The position numbers and the translations under genes are program-made. From Macropodus opercularis (taxonomy: Eukaryota > Chordata > Actinopteri > Anabantiformes > Osphronemidae): a stretch of 64,000 nucleotides of DNA. The notes beneath the pieces are model-generated. The model was not told the origin of the DNA and did no database searches. It saw only the letters and a list, made by a program, of their open reading frames with translations. Shown here piece by piece: positions 25,806 through 35,478 of the stretch. The DNA lies in contig CM061109.1 in the NCBI GenBank assembly GCA_030770545.1, forward strand, positions 15,112,001-15,176,000, written 5' to 3'. Numbering within the stretch: position 1 is the first letter of the stretch; each line of letters starts with the position of its first letter.

Positions 25806-25844
<39 letters not shown>

Positions 25845-27864
25845 GCAACATCATCATCCTCTTTCCAGATTCCCTTGTGTTTATCCATTTCTATTTTTCA
25901 TTATTGTAATTCACTGGGTACTGAATTAAAAGTGTTGTATTTATGTAACTTTAATAGTTTTTTCACATACAGAAAAAAGCCCAGAAGTAGAAAAGACGTC
26001 TCCGGGTGAGAGCAGTATTTACTTTATCTAATCTATCTACGAATCGCATGTAAAACACAACAGAGTAATACATTTTACTGAGCATTTTTAAAACAGAGAA
26101 GGATTCATCTTTATTTACATATTTAAAGTTTCAGGATGTTTTTGTCTATGTGGGTTTAAACTGTGTGCTGTGTCTGCAGGCGAGTGGAGCGAAGCTCTGT
26201 ATCCTCTGCTCTCAACGCTGACCGACTGCGTGACTCTGATGAGCGACAAAGCCAAGAAGGCCATGATTTTTCTACTGATGCAGGACAGCGCTCCCACCAT
26301 CGCCATGAGCCTCACGCTGCAGTACCGCCGGGACGTTGTCTTCTGCCAGACGGTGTGTACATGCAGTTTATAGTTAGCTTTGGAGAAATTTGCAGTGTAC
26401 GTAAATGGCGCTGTATTGAGTGGGGTTGTGCTGCTTCCAGCTGACGGCTCTGATCTGCGGCTTCGTTCTCAAACTGAGGAACAGTCTCTGTGACTCAGGC
26501 TTCCTCAGGCAGCTACACACCATTGGTTTATTGGTGCAGTACGAGGGCCTGCTCAGCACTTATGGTAACCGTGCACATGAAGGATCGTTTGCGTTAGCCA
26601 TGTTCACTGTGTTACCATCTTATGTAACCATTATAAACGGTCTTTGTTGTCCTGGTAAACTGAACCCCTGTGTTGACTTCTTGAAGGGGAGGAACTGGCC
26701 ATGTTGGAGGACATGAGCGTTGGAGTGATGGACCTCAGAAACGTCACCTTTAAAGTTACCCAGGCCACGTCAGGTTTCTCCCCTGACATGATGCCGGTGA
26801 TCACAGGAAACAGGAGCGGCTTCAACGTCAGGGTCCCGTTGCCGGGAGCGATGTTTGACACGCTACCTCGAGAAATCCAGAACGGGATGCTGCTGCGTGT
26901 GCAGCCCGTTTTGTTTAATGTAGGGATCAACGAACAGCAGACGCTGGCTGAGAAGTAAGTTACCGACACTAGAGAGGCAGAGAAACAGAAAGCTGAAAGG
27001 CCATTATAAACAAAATGACTGTTGTATCTGAAAAAGAAGGAATAAACGAAAAGAGAGAGTGTGTTTTTTTTAATTTAAACTCTAGTATCGTACATGGTTC
27101 CAGGTTTGGAGACACATCACTGCAGGAAGTGATAAACATGGAGAGCATGACTCGCCTCAGCTCATACTACGATCAGTTTAAAGAAGTGCTGCCAGAAGAC
27201 TGTGAGTCTCCATGCAAACAAACCTTCACCATAACTTTGTAGTCCTGCTTCACACGCCTCATCGTTCCTATTTGGTTGTTTTCTCAGGCCTCCCTCGCTC
27301 CCGCAGTTCCACAAATCTGCCCGACCTGCTGAAACTGCTGAGCCAGAATGTGAACTCGAAGAAAAGCAAGAATGTGGAGATTCTGTGGCAGGCGGCCGAG
27401 GTAAAGAACACTTTCTCTCCCTGTCGTCATATTCAGCCCCCAAATTTAAAAATCCCCCTAATAATCTAATGTCTCTCTGTAAATCTTAAAGGCATGTCGG
27501 CGCTTGAATGGAGTGCGTTTCACCAGCTGTAAAAGCGCCAAAGATCGCACAGCCATGTCTCTGACCCTGGAGCAGTGTCAGATCCTGCAGCAGGAGCATG
27601 CCCTGGCCCCACAGGTCTTCTACCAAGCTCTGGACTGCATGCGCAGGTCAGTCACTGAGTCAAATGTCAGCTAATGAAACAGCGGCTGTACTAGCCAGAG
27701 CAAAGAGTGCATCCCTTCTGTCTGTCCACAGTGAGGGCTGCAGGAGAGAGAACACCATGAAGAATGTGGGATGTCGCAAATACGCCTTTAATTCTCTCCA
27801 GCTCAAGGCCTTCCCCAAACAGTACCGCCCTCCGGAGGGCACGTACGGGAAGGTCGAGACCTAA
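22703..27864 (+). CDS. inpp4a: Inositol polyphosphate-4-phosphatase type I A
   Basis: Twenty-three coding exons: 22703-22802, 22900-22944, 23076-23194, 23279-23395, 23480-23559, 23662-23779, 23871-23961, 24038-24185, 24269-24399, 24488-24592, 24667-24775, 24883-24897, 25000-25192, 25292-25570, 25656-25803, 25973-26005, 26180-26352, 26441-26564, 26687-26954, 27104-27201, 27288-27400, 27492-27646, 27732-27864. The frame closes at 964 residues (human about 977). The enzyme removes the 4-phosphate from PI(3,4)P2 on endosomal and plasma membranes and so limits Akt signalling. An N-terminal C2 domain covers about residues 25-165. The catalytic P-loop C-K-S-A-K-D-R lies at residues 882-888, with the nucleophile Cys codon at 27528. 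The C-terminus ends KAFPKQYRPPEGTYGKVET, almost identical to human INPP4A and not INPP4B. A Ser/Pro/Arg-rich linker sits in the exon at 25292-25570. One exon is only 15 nt. Confidence 0.96.
25809..25840. repeat. inpp4a: (CA)n microsatellite at an inpp4a splice donor
   Basis: Sixteen CA units begin 6 bases inside the intron, directly after the donor GTGCG of the exon ending at 25803. The repeat thus abuts the U1-binding site. CA runs near donors can bind hnRNP L, so length variation might affect splicing; that is inference. Confidence 0.9.
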
Positions 27865-28585
27865 GTGGACTCTTCAACATATTGAAAGAAAACAAAAGAC
27901 TCATGAGGATGATGGTGATCGCCCCCACACTAAGATAAAGACCAACACAAACTGGAACAGCCCCTTGTTTTGTGTGTAGCCACTGTTAAGATAATTGATG
28001 TCTAAGTGCCAGTGCTACTGTAGATCCCTCCTCTTAGAACTAGGAAGACACAGGTTTCATGGACATTTCACAGCAGAACCAGTAAAGATATATTTCTGTG
28101 TTACATTGTAGCCAGTATGCAGACGCCACTGTTGGCTGCCATACGTTATCAGCATCAAAAAGCATACCGGCACCAAACTGCAGTCTATTTAAAGTTTTAG
28201 AAACACGATGTGGCACAAATATCTGTATGTCTATTGCTTTTATGTCTCATTTTATCCCAGATGAACAGTTAGTTACACAAAATAAGCATTAAAAAAAGTT
28301 CAGTTTCTTACTCAAGGACACTTTATCGTGTGGGCAGGAACCTGAAATCAACACACACTGCACAACTGTTTCTACTCTGATATTCTATATATTTATGTTA
28401 TTGTCAACAAATCTCATGCAGAGGCCAAAACCAGCAACTGATCATTTTGCGTGTATCCAAAGTCACAAATAGCTTATTCCCTACAACATGTCTTTAAGCG
28501 AACATTGAAATGGTCAATAATATTCAGAGGTATGTGTGTTAATTTTAGTGAATTTGTTGACAATAAAAAAATATATAAAATAATG
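27865..28585 (+). other. inpp4a: inpp4a 3' UTR
   Basis: Non-coding sequence after the TAA stop runs to a canonical AATAAA at 28562-28567, giving a UTR of about 720 bases. No other gene is visible in it. Confidence 0.6.
28562..28567 (+). terminator. inpp4a: inpp4a polyadenylation signal
   Basis: A canonical AATAAA lies about 700 bases after the stop codon, in an A/T-rich tract. It is the best candidate for the end of the inpp4a transcript. Confidence 0.55.
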
Positions 28586-28589
28586 CCAG

Positions 28590-29599
28590 GCTCATTCTTT
28601 AACTAAACTGTACTGAGATTGCTGAAAGTGATCAGCTGATTTGTCAGCTCTAATAAGAAACGATGTGTGTAACATCCTTGGTGCCATTTGGAGCTGCCTG
28701 CATGTAAATTTACTCGCTGTAGCTTTGAACCTTAAAGTATGCAGGCGATCGGTTTTATCAAAATTATGTCTTTGCATGTTAACATATTTCGCCCTGTATG
28801 ACGAACATTATCAGAAAGTGGTTTTATTATCACATTACCAACCATTATATTACTAACACCTCCTCTGTTGTCACCTTATGGCCTCTCATGTACCTCACTG
28901 TACAAAAGCTACAGAGCATGTGGCTTTAATTTTTGCTTACAGGTGGACTCCAGTGTTTACTGCTGAGTTTCATCTACTGGCACTGAGTAAACATGACCTT
29001 GTTCTGCTCATCTGGGGGTGCAGAGTTCAACAGCACAGTTTGGGAGACAGCTGCAGCCCCACAGAGGAATGAGCCGATTCTGGGTAATCAATAAAAGCTT
29101 GTCAATGATAAATGGGTCTCTGGTGAATTATGTTTTAGAAACTGGGCCAGAATGTCAGCATTTGCTTTTAACGGAACATCCGGGGGTTTTCTTCTTGCCA
29201 TAGATCGTGTAATATTAAGGAAGAATCACATTGATACGCCACTGTTCAGTCTGAGGATGTGTGCATTCCGTGACACAGCGTTGACATCAGAGGTGGTTTG
29301 CGAGTTTCTTCCTTTAGGCAACATGCCTCAAGTCCACACTAGTGCCACAGTAACAGAGTTAATGAGAACACTGGGCGCAGTTTGTGGGGAGCAGAAATCA
29401 CCACGGAGTGGGAGCTCTTCGCGTCGTGCTCCATGGCGGGTTCCTCCGGGCGGTCACGGGAGCGTCTTCTGTTTTCGGCGGCACGTTGAGACCGGAGCAG
29501 CCGGGGAAGAGCCACACACACACGGGTCTACCCGCTGCTCTCTCCCGCCGGTGTTAGTCGCGCGTGGTTCTGATCCGAGGGCGCGTGGGAGCCGTTTTC
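28590..29599. other. Intergenic region and CpG-rich leader before the nucleoside hydrolase
   Basis: The left 750 bases are AT-rich and hold nothing recognisable. From about 29380 the sequence becomes GC- and CpG-rich, as expected for a promoter and first exon. A short upstream ORF opens at 29433 (ATGG context, 18 codons) if transcription starts that far upstream. Confidence 0.5.
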
Positions 29600-31863
29600 A
29601 TGCTCTTAAGGAATTTCCAGACGTTACAGAAGTTTTTTCGAACCTCATTAACGCTCGCACCACGTAAGAAGTGTCTGCTCTTCCTTCTGGTTGTCATTTC
29701 ATGAGGTTAAACCGAGTCGGATACCAGGAGGAGCGAACGCGTGTCACATGCGCTCCCGCTGATTTGACGCTTCATTAGGTGATATAATAGTACATGAGTT
29801 AGTGGGCGGTGACGTCACACTGAAGGCGTTCCTACCCAGCTTAGTCAGGAGAAGGCAAAGCATTAGAAACACCTCTAATATAATTCAGCTTCTAAATGCT
29901 GCAGAACTATAACTTTCCTTTGTACTTATTACATAAATCGTTTCAGGTGGGGATAGAAACAAATACACCTTTATCTGCTCCGTCAAAGCTGCACAGCACA
30001 GACATGGTGCCTCAGTAGGTTTGAGTGTTTGTAGAGATCTCAGGAGCAGATTTATCATTAACTTTTTCGTTTTGTTATCTACAGGGGAGGTCACTCTCTC
30101 CTTTCTTTTACTTCCTGATTTCTTGTTTCTGTTCTAAGGCTTTTTGCAACAGAGGGCAGACGCTACGGTTTATCTTTTTTACGTTACAGTAGGTGTTGTT
30201 CTGTGAAATGTGTGTTTTTCAGTGATTATCTTATTTCCTGAGAACATATCTTATCTGCTCTGTACAAATAGTATTAGTGCACTCGTTTGCTCTTAGCCAG
30301 CAACATGTAACACAGTCCCAGTATAACATTCATAACGTTATTGCTTGTTTACGGATTCACTACTAAATAGTTTTGGAGGTTGTTGAACTACAGCGGTTCC
30401 TCCACAGGACCCATGATGAGTAAAAAGCTGCTGGTGGATGTAGACTGTGGGGTGGACGATGCTCAGGCCCTCATGTTGGCCCTGGCTGCCCCTAACGTGG
30501 AGCTGCTGGGCGTCACCTGCGTGCACGGAAACACCACAGTGGAGAACGTGTGTAAAAATGCACTGCGTGTCCTGAAAGCCTGCAATAAACTAGAGGTGGG
30601 TGCAGAGTTTGACATGACCTACGAGTCACTGGTACTCAGGTGGGATGTAGAGATTAATTGGAATTTCTGATTTGTTTTCCATGTGTCAGATTCCAGTTTT
30701 TAAAGGTGCTGATAAGCCGATACTTGGGAACAACCTCGAAGCAGGACTCTTCCACGGGGTGGACGGACTAGGAGATGCTCCGGACCCCAGTGCTCCCAGT
30801 TTGGATTTAATGCAGAAGGAAGGTGCTGTGTCAGCCATGATCAGGATTGTCAACGAAAACCCAGGGGAGGTAAGAGAGGCCCCAAACTTCCACGTGTGTA
30901 TTTGTGCTCCTTTTACATTTGTAATTAATTAAAATGTGTTTGTTTGCCAGGTTTCTCTGGTGGCCACAGCTCCGCTTACCAACCTGGCTCTAGCTGTGAG
31001 GATAGATCCGTCTCTACCGAGCAAACTCCGAGGGCTCTACATCATGGGAGGCAACACTGAATGTCAGTAAAACGCTACATCTGGTTTGTAAAGTACGGTA
31101 GAAATGGGATGGACACGGTGTAAATTTTGTGAATATTTTTCCTTACCTGCTTTTTCAGTTGTCTTATGTTGTGTGTGTGTGTAGTGAAAATTCAAAATGA
31201 GGCCCCCGAAAACATAATCAGTGGTTTTGTGTTGTTGATGTTTTGTTTTTTTTCTCAGCTCGAGGAAACACCACGGTGTGTGGCGAGTTTAATTTTGCGG
31301 CCGACCCAGAAGCTGCTTACATTGTACTGAATGACTACCAGTGTCCCACGTACTTGGCCTGCTGGGAGTTCACATGCCACAGCAAGCTGCCCTGGGTGAG
31401 GCTCCCTGCATGTATAATCAGATTTGCAACATTAACAGCAGTAGCTTATACTGTAACGCATCCACGAATACATCTGCAGCTTCCTTTGTGTTGACATTTC
31501 TCGTGGCGTTGACAGGAGTTTTGCGACACCTGGTTGGCGCAGGACACAGACAAAGCTCGCTTCATGGCGAAGATCTTTCACCACAGCATGGAGGCATCCA
31601 AAACGGAGCGTCTCCAGAAAGAGTTAGTGGCTGGCGAGGGCTTCGTTTCCTGCGACTCGTACGCCATGGCAGCTGCCGTTGACGACTCGTTCATCGTAGA
31701 AAGCGAGCAGCAGCCAGTGAGCGTGGAACTGACTGGCACACACACCAGAGGCATGATGGTAGTTGACACTGTGGGTTTTCTGAACAAGACTCACAAAGCG
31801 TTCATCATCCGGAAGGTGGATATGGAGAAGTTTAAGCAGATGATGATGGCTGCTTTGAGATAA
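29600..31863 (+). CDS. Inosine-uridine nucleoside hydrolase, possibly mitochondrial
   Basis: Coding exons: 29600-29663, 30408-30595, 30690-30869, 30951-31062, 31259-31395, 31516-31863. The body alone, from the ATG at 30413, gives 319 residues, the usual family length. With the upstream exon it is 342. The family hydrolyses the N-glycosidic bond of nucleosides to free base and ribose. The calcium-binding signature DVDCGVDDAQ is at body residues 9-18. The glycine block LYIMGGNTE, the FNFAADPEA block (N and D of the ribose site) and the C-terminal Asp in SCDSYAMAAAV (D251) are all present. Cys250 stands where the protozoan enzymes have the catalytic His. The upstream exon adds a basic, amphipathic, acid-free N-terminus. 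Mammals lack this enzyme; fish and other lineages keep it. The body is certain. The first exon is a strong prediction: its ATG follows an in-frame stop at 29555 and its donor is GTAAGA. Confidence 0.9.
29802..29817 (+). promoter_or_regulatory. GC box and CRE inside intron 1 of the nucleoside hydrolase
   Basis: GTGGGCGG directly abuts TGACGTCA (29810-29817), a perfect CRE. The pair lies between the targeting-peptide exon and the catalytic body. It could drive a second transcript that starts translation at 30413 and lacks the N-terminal extension. It could also be an intragenic part of the main CpG promoter. Confidence 0.4.
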
Positions 31864-32033
31864 TGACGTACTGACACAAACGTGAACATGTGTATTTTCT
31901 GTCTATGCAGTATGAAGTGCACCCACAAACTTAACTTAGTAAAAAATACACATTTTCTTTACTTTATTTTCTAATGTACTTGTTAAACAATCGTTTTAAA
32001 TAACACAATATTACAGTTTAGAAGGAAAGTTTC

Positions 32034-32039
32034 TTTATT
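32034..32039 (-). terminator. coa5: coa5 polyadenylation signal
   Basis: On the minus strand this reads AATAAA, about 210 bases after the coa5 stop. The opposing nucleoside hydrolase ends at 31863, so the two 3' UTRs meet here. Confidence 0.55.
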
Positions 32040-32247
32040 CCATAGTGCAAAACACACTAAAAAAATTACATAATATACCTTTTTCAACAATCAGAATTCC
32101 TGCTGGCTTTTGTTAACTTGATGATTCATTTGAATGTCTGTACTTCCATGTTTGGTTGTCTGTTCTTTTGCTTAGTTGTTCAGATGGAGCTATAAAGCTG
32201 TGAACTAAATCGTACAGCACTTGCGGCTGCTCATCCCTCGGAGATCA

Positions 32248-33098
32248 TTAATATCCTTTCCTTCCTCTGAATCTCGACCTCGTGTCCAACTGTGAAAAGA
32301 AGAAAGACAATGGTCTATTTGAGCCCATCTTCAAATGTAAATTTCACCTATATTTGTACACGAATAAATAATTTCAGTAAACTGTTTTGAGTTCGGGGAA
32401 CAGACCTTCTTAATCTGTCATAAATCTGTCACAGCCCAGACTTACCATTGACCTCTTGCACTCAAAGAACGACGTCTGCAGGGCTTTACAGTGTCCTTCC
32501 TTCATACACTCACTGGGCATCTTTCCCTCCTGGCAAGTTAAGAAAGGACTTATGAGTCAGTGGGTCCTTTCAATTAGTACAATGTGCTTCTCAGTCGTAG
32601 GAACAGTGTAAAAATTTAGGGAAAGGTAACTAGTCAAACACAGGGAGGAAGAAAACTGTGACACCTCTAGCACAGCCAAGGTTGGAGCAGTGTCCTTCAG
32701 CGGCCAAAGCCCACACTTGGCTGGACACACGGTTTGGGTAATGAGCAGTAGATAAGACGAACATAGAGAAGACACAAGCAAGGGTTGTGGCCCTCATGTA
32801 CCAGGATTAGACTATTTTACCACATCAGTGGAGACACGACCAATCTGAAAGAGGGTCTGCCAGCAACAATGACTGCTTTCACAAGTGAGACATTTTAATT
32901 TAAACAAATAATAGACCAGCAACGGACAGATGATGAACCATAGCCGAAAAGTCTTCAAGGTTCATCTGTCACGACCACAGGACGCTTAGCTCTTACCTTC
33001 ACAACGCAGTCGTGCTGGAGCAGACACGCCTTAAAGTCTTCTCTGATTCCGGCGCAGGCTCGGTTGTCCTCCTCCTTGTCTTCGTAATATTTCGGCAT
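32248..33098 (-). CDS. coa5: Cytochrome c oxidase assembly factor 5
   Basis: Three coding exons (33098-32997, 32529-32446, 32289-32248) give 75 residues, one more than the human protein. The start MPKYYEDK and the end RSRFRGRKGY are nearly identical to human COA5. The protein is a small soluble factor of the mitochondrial intermembrane space needed for an early step of complex IV assembly. Cysteines are spaced as two C-x9-C pairs (C15/C25 and the pair in GHCKALQTSFFEC), the pattern of disulfide-linked helical hairpins imported by the MIA40 route. No cleavable presequence is present, as expected for that class. The gene follows inpp4a as in human 2q11, with the nucleoside hydrolase inserted between them. 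Confidence 0.96.
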
Positions 33099-33453
33099 CG
33101 TGAACGGATATTTTTCTTATTTACGAACTCTCTAGCGCAATAACCAGCGTTTTTGGATCAATGTTATGAATGCTGTTGGCCACCATGTTTCTGCTGAGGC
33201 ATGACGGTTAAACGGAAGTTTTCGCCAAGAAGAAGTGCATGCTGGGAGGGCGTGTAGTTTTTTGTGCTGTTTGAAAGTAGCATTGACAGTTCTATATACA
33301 CAATTTCTACAATAACGTTTGCGGTGGTACTTTGTTGCACGTTGTAATTTTATGGGTTGTTGGGTGAAATTAAATCTGGTGATGTAGATGGCATGAGTAA
33401 TGCAAATAGAACAAAACCACAACACAAAAATGGCCATGATTTCTAACAACTCA

Positions 33454-35478
33454 TTTATTTAAAAGATGTCCATGTCAGAATCATCAGAGGCAGGCACACA
33501 TGTACATGATGAAGGCACGTGAACTGATGAACGCAGGAGATTGTCGAGCAAGGGAAGCGTTCCTTTCTAAGTGGCTTTCTCCCATGACCTTCTGAATAAA
33601 GCAATCGTATGACGATGAACAAGTTCTACCATTTGTGTTCTTGAGTACAGTGTAGACAAAAACTAAAATAATAATTATCCCACTTTTGTCTATTTCACCA
33701 AAAGGCACTGTGTTGTCCCCTTGAATCAACAACTCCCATGTACAAAGTTTTACCTGGCCACACACACACACACAAAACATGTCAAGTGAAATTCAATAAA
33801 CTAGTGACACAAAAGATGGTGAGAGGGAAAATTACTAACATGTACAATCAGTACATGTTCTACACAACCTCTGCCAATAAATCATAAAGGTGCACCCTGC
33901 AATGCTCAGTAGTTTATATTGTGTCCAATCAAATGAATAGAAGTGACTGAACTAAAATTTGTAAAGTGGAATGAGAGACAGTGAAATGAACATCTAGTGT
34001 GAAACAGTGGTGGTGTGAAGCAGAAAAGCAGTGCAAATCATGATGTTTCAGATGTTATCGGATACACTTAACCATTTCCTCCTTAGTATTACAGAGAAAT
34101 TAAGCTTGACATCCCCTCACTACTTGGACCGTTTCTGTTATTTACAAAATACAGCATTTCTATAACCAGCAGTATGAGGGAATTAAGTTGAGACAATGTA
34201 TAAGCCTGACTATAAGGCACATTTCTCAGTGTTTACCCACAGCTAATTCAGAAGGAATCTATTCACATTTCTCCTATGCAGCTTTAAGCAATGAACATCA
34301 ATTATTTGAACTGTGAGGTGAATAGAGGCTAGAACAAACTGAAGCTACCTGCTGCTTGCAGACAACACAACCTCACAAGAAGCTGTTACAATCAAAATAA
34401 AACAACTCTCATTTAGAAAAAAACAGTACACAAATAAAACAGACTCCAAGCAACCATAAACATCTCTTAATAGAATAAAAATATATTTTACCTTTTGTAC
34501 AAATTAAAGATTTATTTCAAATAAATTAAGTCACCTTCATAGATCATCATAGCTGTAATAATATATCAATATAACAATATATTCCCTCAGGGAAATGACG
34601 CCAAGGCAATGTCTGATTGGTTTACTATAAATGGACACTGAGGTCATACACAGCCTGTCAGACAGGAGGTGAGATAGATACGGTGTCATGTTCCTATTGT
34701 CTTGATGAACTAGGGTTATTACCATACGATCTGGCCCATGGTCAGTAATGTGAGTGACCGACTGGCTACAGGCAGGATTTCGGAAACGTTGGCTCATCCT
34801 GAGTTTGTCAGGACAAGTGGAATATATTAGTGTGGCTTACAATACTCTAGGAGTGAGAAAAACATTTTTGTTCGGGCTGGTGTTGATCTAGAGCTCCATC
34901 ATTTCTCCCGAGAACGGAGAGCAACTGGCCGTGACAACATTCTTGATCATCACGGGCTGTGCTGTGGCGCTAGTTACAGTGCAATGCCTTAGCATGCCCA
35001 AAGGTGGCAGCATTGATAAACAGAAGAATTTGGCAGCATCTACTCTCGTGGCCATGGTGACTGATTCTCCCCAGATGTGATGATTTGTCTTTGTTCAGCT
35101 AGGTGTTTTCTGATTGTTTTCAAAGCTGCTGAACAACATAGTCACTTTGAGAGCCAGAGCTGGGAACAGATGTCCCCTCACACTCTGCTGTTGTTTTTAA
35201 CAGTAGTATTCACATTCTCACAAATGATTTAAGAGCACAAGAGTGAAGAAGAGATGAAGAAACAAAAGGGAGAAATCCATCAATGGGAAGCAAAGTAACA
35301 GGGTATGTTAAGAACAGTGGAGGACAGGGGTGACATTCCTTTGAAAAGCTCAGATGAGCGACTGCAGTGGGCTTTCATCATTGTACTGCTGGCTGCTCAG
35401 TTCCAAAGGCTCTGCATTAGCAGTCTCTGATATTTTGGTCCCCCAGGGGCCATACCTCATGTGCCCCATCCAGGACAA
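33454..35478 (-). other. mgat4a: Probable long mgat4a 3' UTR
   Basis: About 2 kb without a gene separates the mgat4a stop (35479) from the coa5 start. Minus-strand AATAAA hexamers occur at 33454-33459 and around 34511, so one or more 3' ends are possible. The extent of the UTR is inferred. Confidence 0.4.

Noticed and set aside
29152..29667. 171-codon plus-strand frame over the nucleoside hydrolase leader
   Set aside because: Its frame differs from the one that joins the catalytic body, and its C-terminal part simply overlaps the CpG-rich first exon. No homology is recognised.
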